Notes: generated by a model from the letters alone, not told the origin. Shown: positions 36,270 to 45,806, numbered from the stretch's first letter. The stretch: DNA of 64,000 nucleotides from Haloarchaeobius sp. HME9146 (GCF_025399835.1 NZ_JAODVR010000001.1:2232001-2296000), one strand, 5' to 3'. Numbers and translations are program-made.

Positions 36270-37948
36270 ATGTTCCTCGCAAATCCATTCACGGCGATGT
36301 TGCTCGCCATCGCCACCGTGATGGTCACGCTCGCGGCGTACGCCCTCCGAGAGCGTGCGGTACCCGGGGCGCTCCCGTTCGCCGGGATGACGCTTGGAAT
36401 CGCCAGCTGGACGGGCATCCACGGACTCCGCATCGCGGCGACCGACCTGGAGACCTACGTCCTGCTGGCGAACGTCGAGTGGGTCGGAATCCTGCTCGTC
36501 ACGCCAGCGTGGTTGCTGTTCACCCTCGGGTACACGGGGCGACACGACCGTCTCTCCAGTCGGCTGGTCGGCCTGCTCGCGGTCCAGCCCCTCGTCACGC
36601 TCTTCCTCATCTTCACCAACGACCTCCACGGGTGGTTCCGGACCGTCGAATCGTTCCAGCCGGCGGGTCCTGGCCTGGCGACGTGGGAACTCGCCCACGG
36701 GCCCGCCTACTGGGCGACGGTCGGCTACGTCTACCTGGTGGTGCTCCTCGGTTCGGCCATCCTCCTTCGGCTCGCGGTCGGCGTCCCACAGCTCTACCGG
36801 GGCCGCACCAGTGCCGTGCTCGTCGGGGTGGCCGTGCCCTGGCTCGGAACGGTCTCGACGTTGTTCGACGTCCGTCTGGTCGACGGACTGAACACCGGGC
36901 CCATCGCGTTCGCCGTCTCGATGGTCGCGTTCAGCACGGCCCTGTTCGGTCACAGATTGTTCGCCGTCCTGCCCGTCTCGCCGACGGTCGCGGCCGACGC
37001 GGTCGTCGAGCGCATGGCCGCCGGCGTCATCGTCCTCGATTCCGAGGGACGCATCACCGAGACCAACCAGGCCGCAGACGAGGTGCTCGATGTCGCCGAC
37101 CCGGTCGGCAGCCGACTGACGGCCATCGACGAGGACCTGGCGACGGTCGCCGAGGCCGACGAGACGCGCAAGCTCCTCCTGGAGGACGACGGCGGACGCG
37201 AGCGCTACTTCACCGTCGAATCCGAGCCGATGTACCGCGCCGGCGACCTGCTCGTCGGCCGGCTGCTCACCCTCCACGACGTGACCGAGCGGGTGCTGCG
37301 CGAACAGCGGCTCAACGTGCTCAATCGAGTGCTCCGGCACAACGTCCGCCACGAGACGAACCTCATCATCGGCCACGGTGACCTCCTCGAACCGACCGTC
37401 TCCGACGCGGGCATCCCCCATCTCACCGCGTTGCTCGACGCGGCAGACCAGCTCGTCGACTGGTCCGACCGGGCCCGGTACGTCGAGCGCGCCCTCGACG
37501 ACGTTGAGGTCGAACGCTGCGATATCGACGTCAGCACGACCATCGGCCGTGCGGTCGAACGCCTCGAGGAGCGCTATCCCGACGCGTCCGTCTCCACCCC
37601 GACGAGCACGTCCGAGGCGGTCCTCGCGCACACGACACTCGAGTGGGCACTGTTCGAACTCGTCGAGAACGCGGTCGAACACAACGACGACCCGCATCCG
37701 TCGGTCGCGGTGGGTGTCGAATCAGCCGGCCAGTCGGTGACGATCACGGTCACGGACACCGGCCCAGGTATCCCCCCGACGAACTCCGGGTCCTCGAGAG
37801 CGGGGAGGAGACGCCGCTGGAACACGGTTCCGGGCTCGGGCTCTGGCTGGTCAACTGGACGATTCGCTCCGCCGGCGGCGACATCGAGTTCGCGGAGAAC
37901 GACCCGCAGGGGACCGTGGTTCGAATCACCCTCCCGCGGGCGACCTGA
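36270..37948 (+). pseudogene. 7TM-PAS histidine kinase with a frameshift in the ATPase domain
   Basis: This kinase has seven membrane helices (~1-225), a PAS domain (VVERMAAGVIVLDSEGRITE), H box NRVLRHNVRHETNLIIGHG and N box LFELVENAVEHNDD. Just after G1 (TDTGPGIPP) the frame breaks at a C run (37772-37777). The other frame then continues PDELRVLESGEETPLEHGSG and LGLWLVNWTIRSAGGDIEF to a stop at 37948. One extra C would restore a normal ~560-aa kinase. As written, the frame reads on as nonsense to 38798. Either a sequencing error, a slippery tract or a recent inactivation. Confidence 0.85.
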
Positions 37949-38005
37949 GGCCGCCCCGCCCGCTCCCGTGACAAGACCTTTGTCCGCGGCGCATGGGATT
38001 CCGAT

Positions 38006-38815
38006 ATGGACGACTACCAGGAGGCGAACCGACGCAACTGGGACGAACGCGCCGCGGTCCACCCCGAGACCGAGTACTACGACGTCGATGGCTTCCTCGC
38101 GGGCGAGTCCTCGCTCTGGCCGCTCGAGCGCGAGGAACTCGGCGAGGACGTCGGCGACGGCACCTCGTTGCTCCATCTCCAGTGTCACTTCGGCATGGAC
38201 ACGCTCTCGTGGGCCCGCGAGGGGGCGGAGGTTGTCGGCGTGGATTTCTCGACGCAAGCGGTCGAGACGGCCCGTGAACTCGCAGATGAGGCGGGCCTGG
38301 CCGACCGCGCCGAGTTCGTGCAGGCCAACGTGCTGGCCCTCGACCTCGAGCGCGAGTTCGACGTCGTGTTCACGTCCTACGGCGTGCTCTGCTGGCTTGA
38401 CGACCTCGACGCGTGGGCAGACACCGTCGAGCGTCACCTCGCCCCTGGGGGCACCTTCTACATCGCCGACGGCCACCCGGTCGCCGGCATGCTGGAGAAC
38501 GTTTCCGGCGACACGGCCGAACTCGCGTTCCCGTACTTCCCGGGCGAGGCGGTCCGGTTCGACGTGCAGGGGAGTTACGCGAGCGACGCCGAGTTCGAGC
38601 ACACCGAGCAGTTCGAGTGGGCACACCCCCTCGGCGAGGTGGTCACCGCGCTGGCGAGCCGCGGCCTCCGGATCGAGTTCCTCCACGAGCACCCGTGGAC
38701 GACCTGGCGGCGGTACGAGGACATGGAGCAGGACGAAGCGGGTCGGTGGTGGCTCCCGGAGGACGCGGCGGTGGAGCTACCGCTCCAGTTCTCGCTGAAG
38801 GCGACGAAGGAATAG
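38006..38815 (+). CDS. Class I SAM-dependent methyltransferase
   Basis: This 269-aa protein has the SAM motif I in LLHLQCHFGMDTLSWA, motif II EVVGVDFSTQAVETAREL, and the post-I region FDVVFTSYGVLCWLDDLDAW. The N-terminus (NRRNWDERAAVHPETEYYDV) is typical of small-molecule methyltransferases of this type. Substrate unknown. It starts 57 bases after the kinase. Confidence 0.85.
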   Translation: MDDYQEANRRNWDERAAVHPETEYYDVDGFLAGESSLWPLEREELGEDVGDGTSLLHLQCHFGMDTLSWAREGAEVVGVDFSTQAVETARELADEAGLADRAEFVQANVLALDLEREFDVVFTSYGVLCWLDDLDAWADTVERHLAPGGTFYIADGHPVAGMLENVSGDTAELAFPYFPGEAVRFDVQGSYASDAEFEHTEQFEWAHPLGEVVTALASRGLRIEFLHEHPWTTWRRYEDMEQDEAGRWWLPEDAAVELPLQFSLKATKE

Positions 38816-38827
38816 GGAGACTCCCGC

Positions 38828-39907
38828 TCAGTCGTCGGCCTGGGCGGTCGGCTCCGCCGCGGGCACGTCGATTTCGCCGGCGTCGAGTTCGGCTTCGATC
38901 TCTCGCGTGGCCTTCACGAGGTTGACCATCTTCTCGTAGGCGACCTCGCGGGGCAGGAGCTTCAGGCCGCAGTCGGGCGAGACGATAAGGCGCTCCGGCG
39001 GAACCACTTCGAGGCCCTTGCGGATGTTGCGCTTGATCTCCTCGACGGACTCGACCTCGGCGACGTGGGCGTCGACCACGCCCAGGGCGAGGTCCTTCGT
39101 GAACTCGTCGTCGGTGAAGACGTCGAGCTGGTCGTAGTCGCCGTTGCAGAGTTCGAGGTCGAACTCCTCGACGGGGTAGTCCAGAATCTCGGGGTAGATG
39201 CGCGAGTAGTCACCGTAGCAGACGTGCAGGCCGATGCGCACGTCCTCGGGGATGTTGTCGGCGATGCGTTCGAGACACTCGCCGACGATGGCGTGGTCGT
39301 CCGGCGTAGTCGCGAGCGCGGGCTCGTCTATCTGGATGTAGCGCGCGCCAGCGTCGACCAGCTTCTCGATCTCCTCGTTCACGAGATCGGCGAGGTCGTA
39401 CGCGAGCGCCTCGTCGTCGTCGTAGGCCTCGTTGAACGACCAGTTGGCGAGCGTGTACGGGCCGGTGATGGGTACCTTGACCGGCGCGTCGGACACCTCG
39501 GCGGTGAACTCGTACTCGTCGACCAGCCAGGACTCGTCGTACTCGACCTCGGAGACGACAGAGGGCTTGTCGAAGTAGTTGTGGCCCCACACCTTGACGG
39601 GGCCGTTGAACTCGTAGCCCTCGATGCGGTGGGCGAAGAACTCGACCATCTCGGTGCGGCGCATCTCGCCGTCGACGACGACGTCGAGGCCGGCGCGCTC
39701 GTGCTCGTCGGTGATGAGGCGGGAGGCGTCGTCCTTGGCCTCCTGCCAGTCGTCCTCGTCGAACTTCGAGTCGGGGTCCTCGTACTGCTCTTTCGCGCGG
39801 TTGAGCCACTTGGGCTTGGCGTAGGAGCCGACGACGGTCGTCAGGATGAAGTGGTCGTTCGGGTGGTCCTCGGGCTTGAACTGGTCTCTGTTGGGGTTCT
39901 GGCTCAT
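38828..39907 (-). CDS. metE: Core methionine synthase, cobalamin-independent (MetE C-domain type)
   Basis: This 359-aa protein corresponds to the catalytic domain of MetE alone. All zinc ligands are visible: H228 and C230 in IGLHVCYGD, E252 in DLELCNGDY and C313 in VSPDCGLKLL. IDEPAL (~194-199) binds substrate. It transfers a methyl group to homocysteine; the donor in such short archaeal forms need not be a folate. It overlaps its upstream paralogue by 4 bases (ATGA), indicating a complex. Confidence 0.9.
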   Translation of the reverse strand: MSQNPNRDQFKPEDHPNDHFILTTVVGSYAKPKWLNRAKEQYEDPDSKFDEDDWQEAKDDASRLITDEHERAGLDVVVDGEMRRTEMVEFFAHRIEGYEFNGPVKVWGHNYFDKPSVVSEVEYDESWLVDEYEFTAEVSDAPVKVPITGPYTLANWSFNEAYDDDEALAYDLADLVNEEIEKLVDAGARYIQIDEPALATTPDDHAIVGECLERIADNIPEDVRIGLHVCYGDYSRIYPEILDYPVEEFDLELCNGDYDQLDVFTDDEFTKDLALGVVDAHVAEVESVEEIKRNIRKGLEVVPPERLIVSPDCGLKLLPREVAYEKMVNLVKATREIEAELDAGEIDVPAAEPTAQADD

Positions 39908-40908
39908 GCTGTCACCTCCACGTCGGCGAGGGCAACGGCCTCGGCGACGGCGTCGAGTTTGTCTTCGTACTTCGCGTAGGGCAGGTAGAACAGTTCGGTG
40001 TTCGGCGTCACGTAGGTGGTGTCGAACTCGGCGACGGGCAGGTTGTCGTACACCCAGTCGACGCGCTCGGTGACGGCCTCCGGCTCTTCGACGAGCGTGT
40101 TCTGGCCGTCGAGCAGGCCGAGCGAGATGTCCGACTTCGTGCCGTACTCCTGCAGGTTGTAGATGTTCTGCTCGTGGTCGCTGACGAAGTCGTAGCCGAT
40201 GGCGTCGACCTCGGCGTCCAGCAGGTGCGCATGGACCTTCTCCTCCAGCGCGCCCCAGTAGGGCTGGACGACGACCTCCGCATCCACGGCGTTCGCGACG
40301 GTCGTCACGGCGTCGGGGACCTCCGCGTCGAGGCCCTCACCGGGTGCGTTCTCGACGAGCGAGGGTTCGAGCAGGAACAACGTCTCGACGTCTGGGAAGG
40401 CGTCGGCCTCGCCGGCGAGGAAGTCCGCGACGGCGTGGAGGAACTCCGTCTCGTCGTTGTAGTACTCGTCGGTCGCGAGGTCTGCGAGCGAGTACGGGCC
40501 GGGGAGGACGGCCTGGAGGTCGCCGTCGACGAGTTTGGACGTTGCTTCGAGTTCGGCGGCCACGTCGCCGTCGAACGTGAGTTCGTCCTGGACGACCGGC
40601 TCGCGGTAGAAGTTGTTGTTGTCGTAGTAGCGGACGATGCCGCGCGTCTCGACGCTGTCGTGTACCGTCAGCGGGTGCGCGAGCATGTCGTCCCAGCGGA
40701 GCTGCCCCTCGCCGACGAGGTCGAGGCCGGCGTCGACCTGCGCCGAGACGACCTCCTCGCGAGCGGTGTCGTACACGCCCTGGATCTCCGCGCCTTCGTC
40801 GCCGGAGATGAGGTCGTGCTTCTGATGGCCCTTGAGGTCGGAAAGGTCCGCTTTCGCCCAGTCTGGGAGCGGGAACAGTCCCAGTGTCGTAGAGACGAGT
40901 TCTGTCAT
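39904..40908 (-). CDS. MetE-like partner protein lacking zinc ligands
   Basis: This 334-aa protein has the MetE/UROD barrel pattern (TTLGLFPLPDWAKADLSDLK, DLVGEGQLRWDD, LPGPYSLADLA, VEEPEAVTERVDWVYDNLP). It contains no cysteine at all; the HxC site is replaced by VVVQPYWGALE. It therefore cannot hold the catalytic zinc in the known way and probably serves as a substrate-binding or regulatory partner of the following core MetE. The start at 40908 is chosen by similarity and by the upstream TATA (TCGAAAATATTAAAG, ~40936-40950). Confidence 0.85.
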   Translation of the reverse strand: MTELVSTTLGLFPLPDWAKADLSDLKGHQKHDLISGDEGAEIQGVYDTAREEVVSAQVDAGLDLVGEGQLRWDDMLAHPLTVHDSVETRGIVRYYDNNNFYREPVVQDELTFDGDVAAELEATSKLVDGDLQAVLPGPYSLADLATDEYYNDETEFLHAVADFLAGEADAFPDVETLFLLEPSLVENAPGEGLDAEVPDAVTTVANAVDAEVVVQPYWGALEEKVHAHLLDAEVDAIGYDFVSDHEQNIYNLQEYGTKSDISLGLLDGQNTLVEEPEAVTERVDWVYDNLPVAEFDTTYVTPNTELFYLPYAKYEDKLDAVAEAVALADVEVTA

Positions 40909-40935
40909 TCGTACCTGCTGCTTGGAAATGCGGTG

Positions 40936-40950
40936 CTTTAATATTTTCGA
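40936..40950 (-). promoter_or_regulatory. BRE/TATA of the MetE pair
   Basis: Read on the minus strand, TCGAAAATATTAAAG combines a BRE-like and a TATA element about 30 bases ahead of the start at 40908. Confidence 0.6.
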
Positions 40951-40970
40951 ACTCCGCAAATGCGCAGCGG

Positions 40971-41555
40971 TTATAGAACGAGCTTCAACACGGTGAGCGT
41001 CTCGAACGGGAACGACTCGTCGCGTAGGGCGACGGCGCTGAACCCATTGTCCGCGGCCCGGTCGACGACCTCGTCGACGCCGGTCAAACTCGAGACGAGC
41101 AGGTACACCGCGCCGCCGGGAGCAAGCACCCGCCCGACGGAATCGAGGAACGGGTCGATGATCGCGCGCCCGTCCTTACCGCCGGTCAGTGCGACCTCCA
41201 TCCAGTCGTCGCGGGCGGCTGCCGCGTCCTCGGGCAGGTACGGCGGGTTGAACACCACCGCGTCGAAGGCACCGTCACGGAAGGGGGAGACGAGGTCGGC
41301 CTGCACGACCGCGACCCCGTGTTCCGACCGCTCGCGCGCTTGCTCGCACGCGTGTGGGTTCAGGTCCGAGGCCACCACGTCGGCCCCGGTCTCGGCCGCG
41401 ATGCGCTCGGCGACGTAGCCGGACCCCGTGCCGACCTCCAGCACACGCTCACCCTCGATATCGGCACAGGCTGACTCCGCCAGCAGGTGCGAGTCCTCCG
41501 CGGGCTGGTACACCTCGGTCTCGACACCCCGGCGCTCCGCGAGGTCCTTCGGCAT
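40971..41555 (-). CDS. HemK2/MTQ2-like class I methyltransferase
   Basis: This 194-aa enzyme has SAM motif VLEVGTGSGYVAERIA, VVASDLNPHACEQA and the catalytic NPPYLP. NPPY enzymes of this short archaeal type methylate a side chain (glutamine or lysine) in proteins such as the release factor aRF1. It is the last gene of the L21e-RpoF-DUF655-KsgA line, as in many archaea. It starts one base after the mscS-like stop on the same strand. Confidence 0.9.
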   Translation of the reverse strand: MPKDLAERRGVETEVYQPAEDSHLLAESACADIEGERVLEVGTGSGYVAERIAAETGADVVASDLNPHACEQARERSEHGVAVVQADLVSPFRDGAFDAVVFNPPYLPEDAAAARDDWMEVALTGGKDGRAIIDPFLDSVGRVLAPGGAVYLLVSSLTGVDEVVDRAADNGFSAVALRDESFPFETLTVLKLVL

Positions 41556-42734
41556 CTACGAGCCACCTCCGTCCGAGCCGTCCCCGCCATCGGCCGCGGC
41601 TTCTGCGGGGTCCCCGACCTCGGCCGTCTCGCCGGTGACCTGGAAGCCACCGGCCTCTGCCCGCCCGGAGAGTTCGCGCTGCGGGAAGGGAATCTTGATC
41701 TCTTCGGCCTCGAACGCCCGCTTCAGCCCGGTGACGACCGCGGTCCGTGCACGCCACTTCCGGCGGGCACTCGGTTTGTCGATCCAGAAGCGGGCACCGA
41801 GAATCACCGCGGAGTCCGCGAACCGCTTCACGATGACCTGTGGCGTCGGGACCGTCAGGATCTCGTCCTCGTCGCGAAGCGACTCCTTCGCCACCTCGAC
41901 GGCGTGCTCGACGTCGCTATCGTAATCGACACCGACCTCGACTTCGAGCCGGAGCCGGCCCTTCCGGGACCGGTTCACCACGCGCTCGCCGCTGACGATG
42001 TCGTTGGGTATCATCACGTATTCGCCGTCGAACGTCTGGACGCGCGTGTTGAAGATGGAGATGTCGGTGACGATTCCTTCGCTGTCCCCGATCTGGACCC
42101 AGTCACCGATCTCGAACGGGCGGGCCAGCATCAACACGAAGCCAGCGAGCACCGCACCGAGGGTCTGGCGAGCCGCCATCCCGACGACGATACCGGCGAA
42201 CCCGGCCCCGACGAGTAGCCCGGTCAACTCGACGTTCCAGACGCCGAGGATGACGATGAGCCCGACCGTCCAGAGGACGACCTGGGCAACCCGGTAGGTC
42301 ATCCGCCGCTGGTGGTCCGACAGGGCCCTGGTCGAGCCGAGGAAGTCCTGGAGCACCCGTTTCAGCACCCGTGAGAGGATGTGGATGGTCAGGGCGACGA
42401 CGACCGTGATGGCGATGCGCGGGCCGTCGCTCTGGTTGATGGGAAGCCCACGCATCGCGATGATCACTTCGTCCGCCGACCCCCACAGCCCGACGACGAC
42501 GGTCGCGGCCCCGCCGAACGTCACCGTGATGACGAGCACCGTCAGCACGTCCGCGACCGCGTCGCCGAAATCGTCCCGGAGGCGGTCCTGCACCCGGTTC
42601 GTGACGTACCCGATGCCCGCCATCAGGCCGACCGCGGCGATGGTCACCAGCAGCTTCAGGAGCGTACTGTCGACCATGCCGGACAGCGAGTTCACCTGCT
42701 TCGCCGCCGCGTCCCAGAAGCCCGGCTCAGCCAT
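41556..42734 (-). CDS. MscS-family mechanosensitive channel
   Basis: This 392-aa protein has four to five membrane helices. The MscS pore helix and beta domain follow: GVWNVELTGLLVGAGFAGIV, then VGMAARQTLGAVLAGFVLML and RPFEIGDWVQIGDSEGIVTD in that order, with IPNDIVSGERVVNRS. The C-terminus is acidic and Gly-rich. It releases solutes on hypo-osmotic shock in known members. It lies inside the ksgA-hemK2 pair, overlapping ksgA by 8 bases. Confidence 0.92.
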   Translation of the reverse strand: MAEPGFWDAAAKQVNSLSGMVDSTLLKLLVTIAAVGLMAGIGYVTNRVQDRLRDDFGDAVADVLTVLVITVTFGGAATVVVGLWGSADEVIIAMRGLPINQSDGPRIAITVVVALTIHILSRVLKRVLQDFLGSTRALSDHQRRMTYRVAQVVLWTVGLIVILGVWNVELTGLLVGAGFAGIVVGMAARQTLGAVLAGFVLMLARPFEIGDWVQIGDSEGIVTDISIFNTRVQTFDGEYVMIPNDIVSGERVVNRSRKGRLRLEVEVGVDYDSDVEHAVEVAKESLRDEDEILTVPTPQVIVKRFADSAVILGARFWIDKPSARRKWRARTAVVTGLKRAFEAEEIKIPFPQRELSGRAEAGGFQVTGETAEVGDPAEAAADGGDGSDGGGS

Positions 42735-43566
42735 CGGTCACATCACGGCCGACGTCGGCCGCCAGTGTTGCGAGCGCCGCGAACGTCGCCGGGTCGAGGT
42801 TCCCGGCGCGCTTGCTCATGAGCTCCTCGTCGGCGGCGTCGACCACCGCGTCCGCGTCGTCCAGCCCCGAGATGTGGGCCGTGTTGCGGATGGCGTTGCG
42901 CATGGTCTTCCGACGCTGCGTGAACACCGCCTTCACGAAGTCGAGGAAGAACTGCTCGTCCTCGACCTCGTAGTCGGGGTCCCGGGGGAGACAGCGGACG
43001 ACCGCGCTCTCGACCGCTGGCGGCGGCGAGAACGCCTCTTTCGGGATGGTCTCGACGATCTCGACGTCGGCGTAGTGCTGGGTCGAGACCGAGAGCCGCC
43101 CGTAGTCGTCGCTGCCGGCCTCGGCGACCATCCGCTCGGCGAACTCCTTCTGGAACATCAACACGAGCGGTTTGCCGAGCGGGAGCAGGCGGAAGGTTAT
43201 CTGGCTGGACACCCCGTAGGGCAGGTTCGAGACGCAGGCCGTGAAATCGGGCAGTTCGACCTGCAGGGCGTCGCCGTCGACCACGTCGAGGCGTCCCTCG
43301 GCGATCTCGTCGGCGAACTCGCCCTCGAGGAACTCCACGAGGTGGTGGTCGCGCTCGATGGCGGTGACGTGCTCGCCGCGCTCGAGCAGGCGGTCGGTCA
43401 GCGCGCCGTTCCCGGCACCGATCTCCAGCAGGTGGCTCGCGTCCACGTCGTCGGGCAGGTACGAGGGGAGCCGGTCGAGGACGCGGTCGTCTACGAGGAA
43501 GTGCTGGTCGCGGTTCGGGTCGCCTCGCACGCCGGCGCGCGACAGCAGTCCGTCGGGGTCTCTCAT
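42727..43566 (-). CDS. ksgA: 16S rRNA dimethyladenosine transferase KsgA
   Basis: This 279-aa enzyme dimethylates two adjacent adenines near the 3' end of 16S rRNA during 30S biogenesis. Motifs are DQHFLVDDRVLDRL, LLEIGAGNGALTDRLLE, the catalytic NLPYGVSSQI, and FQKEFAERMVA. The C-terminal TQRRKTMRNAIRN helix is also present. It follows the DUF655 gene by about 40 bases. Confidence 0.96.
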   Translation of the reverse strand: MRDPDGLLSRAGVRGDPNRDQHFLVDDRVLDRLPSYLPDDVDASHLLEIGAGNGALTDRLLERGEHVTAIERDHHLVEFLEGEFADEIAEGRLDVVDGDALQVELPDFTACVSNLPYGVSSQITFRLLPLGKPLVLMFQKEFAERMVAEAGSDDYGRLSVSTQHYADVEIVETIPKEAFSPPPAVESAVVRCLPRDPDYEVEDEQFFLDFVKAVFTQRRKTMRNAIRNTAHISGLDDADAVVDAADEELMSKRAGNLDPATFAALATLAADVGRDVTDG

Positions 43567-43606
43567 CGATTAGCGCCGGCTACGAGTCCGAACAGGGTAA
43601 AACTGC

Positions 43607-44185
43607 CTACTCGTCTCTCCGCCCGACGAACGTCTTGTACTTCAGGTCGTCGTCCCGGAGTTCCTCGATGATACGCTCGACCAGTACCTCCTTCGGGTTG
43701 TGGAGACCGGCCACGCGGTCCTCGAGGTCCTCGAAGCTCTGGAACGGCTCTCGTTTGCGCTGGTCCAGGATGGAGTTGCGCAGTTTCTTCCCGATACCCG
43801 GCAGCAGGTTCAGCTGATGGAGACGGAGCGTGATGGGTTGGGCGTCGTTGTAGAAGTTCACGAAGCGCTCTTCGTTCTCGTCGACGACCTCGGCGACGAC
43901 GTACTCCAGCTCGGACTTCGCGCCGCTCGAGATGTCGTCGTACTCGACGTTTCGTATCCGCTTGATGTTCTCGGCCGGCGGGTCCACGTCGACGTAGTCG
44001 TCGATGCTGACGTCCGGCGTGGACTCGAAGGTCATCTCGAACAGGCGGAAATCACGCGTTCCGAGGGCGTACGCGAGGGGGTCGTTGCCGTACCCTCCTC
44101 GCCCACCACTCGACCGGCCGTTCGGATAGATGTCCAGAACGACGGCTTGGACCGGCGGCTCCTCGTCGCGTTCGGAATCGGTCAT
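43607..44185 (-). CDS. DUF655 RNA-binding protein
   Basis: This 192-aa protein has an N-terminal OB-like part (VQAVVLDIYPNGRSSGGRGG, GTRDFRLFEMTF) and a C-terminal helix-hairpin-helix region (LNLLPGIGKKLRNSILDQRK). DUF655 is an archaeal family always found near ribosomal genes and presumed to bind nucleic acid. The start at 44185 is set by a TATA box 26-35 bases upstream, giving a leaderless mRNA. Confidence 0.9.
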   Translation of the reverse strand: MTDSERDEEPPVQAVVLDIYPNGRSSGGRGGYGNDPLAYALGTRDFRLFEMTFESTPDVSIDDYVDVDPPAENIKRIRNVEYDDISSGAKSELEYVVAEVVDENEERFVNFYNDAQPITLRLHQLNLLPGIGKKLRNSILDQRKREPFQSFEDLEDRVAGLHNPKEVLVERIIEELRDDDLKYKTFVGRRDE

Positions 44186-44210
44186 TCTAGCTCTATGATA
44201 GGGGGACCGC

Positions 44211-44220
44211 GTATTTAAAA
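44211..44220 (-). promoter_or_regulatory. TATA box of the DUF655-ksgA transcript
   Basis: On the minus strand TTTTAAATAC lies 26-35 bases before the ATG at 44185. It shows that DUF655 and ksgA can be transcribed independently of rpl21e-rpoF. Confidence 0.65.
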
Positions 44221-44332
44221 GATGGGCGTCGGGCAGCACGGTGAGAATCGTCGCCGGGCGGAGCGGACGCTCGCCGGTCGGTGACGGGCCACGATTTCAC
44301 AGGAGAGATGAACTGGGTCCGACGCGACTCGC

Positions 44333-44689
44333 TCAGACGTACTGCGCGACGACGTTCAGAATCTCGTCGAGCTCGTCGCCGGAGAGCGAGTACCGCTCCT
44401 GCGCGTACAGGGACCGGAGCTCGGTGCGGTCCTGGGGGAGCAGGTTGGTGATCTTGTAGGCGGTCGCCTCGTCGACCTTCTCGAGTTCCTGGAGGTCCTC
44501 GACGAGCGCCTGGGAGTCCTCGACGCTCAGCACGGTGAAGCGGTTGACGTGCTCGATGGCACGCGCCAGCTCGTAGCGCATCTCGCGGTCCTCGTCGAGC
44601 GCCCGGTCGGCTTCGATATCGGCGAGGAGTTCCTTCGTCTCGGAGACGGTGAGATACTCCTCGTCGAGCTTCTCCTTGAATATCGTCAT
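44333..44689 (-). CDS. rpoF: RNA polymerase subunit F (Rpb4 family)
   Basis: This 118-aa helical protein matches archaeal RpoF, which with RpoE' forms the polymerase stalk. Markers are LTVSETKELLADIE, YELARAIEHVNRFTVLS and the C-terminal SGDELDEILNVVAQY. It follows rpl21e by 5 bases, the conserved archaeal order. Confidence 0.93.
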   Translation of the reverse strand: MTIFKEKLDEEYLTVSETKELLADIEADRALDEDREMRYELARAIEHVNRFTVLSVEDSQALVEDLQELEKVDEATAYKITNLLPQDRTELRSLYAQERYSLSGDELDEILNVVAQYV

Positions 44690-44694
44690 GGGGG

Positions 44695-44985
44695 TTACTT
44701 CTGGGCCTTCAGGTGCGCCGGGGCGGAGATGAGCTTCTTTTTCTTGCCGCCGTCCGTGATCTCGACGAGGAACGCCGAGCCCTGTTTCCCGACGACCTCA
44801 CCGGTCTGGCCGGAGAAGCGCGGGTGGAAACGACCCTTCGCGACCGAGGGGTCGATCTTGAGGTGGACCTTCTGGCCCTCCTCGAAATCCTGAATCGCAC
44901 GCTGCGGCGGCGAGGTACCGCGCTCTCGGGGGTGGTTCTTCAGTTTGTTCCGTGTCTTCTTGAGGGGTCCGTGCGAGTTCGGCAT
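44695..44985 (-). CDS. rpl21e: 50S ribosomal protein L21e
   Basis: This 96-aa eL21 begins [20 protein letters not shown] and contains [20 protein letters not shown] and [15 protein letters not shown]. The start at 44985 is preferred; an in-frame extension to 45027 lacks similarity and contains the promoter (TTTTATAATG on the minus strand, ~45013-45022). Confidence 0.96.
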   Translation of the reverse strand: MPNSHGPLKKTRNKLKNHPRERGTSPPQRAIQDFEEGQKVHLKIDPSVAKGRFHPRFSGQTGEVVGKQGSAFLVEITDGGKKKKLISAPAHLKAQK

Positions 44986-45148
44986 AGTCGTACGCCCCTC
45001 TTGTCCCGTCGCCATTATAAAACGCACGTTGTTCGGTCGCGCCCACAGGTGGCTGTCTGCCCGTCAGTCACGACAGGAGTGGGTCAGTCGGCGGTCTCCA
45101 ATGTCCCGGGTACACCTATTACAGAATAGTATTTTCGACTAGCAAGTT

Positions 45149-45156
45149 CTTTATAC
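45149..45156 (+). promoter_or_regulatory. TATA box of the GNAT gene
   Basis: CTTTATAC lies about 37 bases before ATG 45189 in an AT-rich patch (45115-45160), giving a short leader of around 10 bases. Confidence 0.5.
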
Positions 45157-45188
45157 AGTGGACAGTCAGTTGCCATCAGAGACAAAAC

Positions 45189-45806
45189 ATGGATATTCGT
45201 AGCCAAAAATCCGAAGTAACTTCCGGAGATGCGGAAAATTCTGTCACGGCGACCCCCGGCTGGGCCGACGAGACGCCCGATCGGGACTCGGTGGTCCGTG
45301 ACAGCTTCGGCCGGACCATCACGCTCGACCGGTGTCCGACCCTGTCAGCGCCCATCGTCGACGACCTCGTCGAGATGTACGAGGAGTTCGACCCGCCAGG
45401 GATTGCACACGGCCTTCCACCGGTGGGCGAGTCGCGGATTCGCGACTGGCTCGACGTCCTCTCCGCGGGCTTCCACGCCGTCGCCCGCTACCGTGGTCGC
45501 ATCGTGGGCCACGCCGTCCTCGTCCCGACCGAGGAGGCCGCACACGAACTCGCCATCTTCGTCCACCAGGACTACCGGAACGCGGGCATCGGCACCACCG
45601 CCCTCACCGAGGTGCTCACGATGGCCCGGCGTCGTGACGTGCCGACGGTCCGGCTCTACGTCGAGCGCTCGAACGAGCCCGCCATCGGACTCTACCGGTC
45701 GTTCGGGTTCGAGGCCGAGCCGTCCGGCCCCGGCGAGCTGGAGATGCGGCTCGCACTCGATGGTGCGTCGACCGACGCGCTCGGTTCGGACGGTTCCAGC
45801 CCGTGA
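45189..45806 (+). CDS. GNAT-family N-acetyltransferase
   Basis: This 205-aa protein has a ~45-residue polar N-terminus and a GNAT fold. Acetyl-CoA binding shows as IFVHQDYRNAGIGTTALTEV, and the C-terminal motif is ERSNEPAIGLYRSFGFEAE. Substrate unknown. It is followed by the RCK protein gene after 18 bases. Confidence 0.87.
   Translation: MDIRSQKSEVTSGDAENSVTATPGWADETPDRDSVVRDSFGRTITLDRCPTLSAPIVDDLVEMYEEFDPPGIAHGLPPVGESRIRDWLDVLSAGFHAVARYRGRIVGHAVLVPTEEAAHELAIFVHQDYRNAGIGTTALTEVLTMARRRDVPTVRLYVERSNEPAIGLYRSFGFEAEPSGPGELEMRLALDGASTDALGSDGSSP

Noticed and set aside
37949-38798. Continuation of the histidine kinase frame to 38798
   Set aside because: After the frameshift the frame reads Ser/Arg/Thr-rich nonsense through the methyltransferase gene, which is real in another frame.
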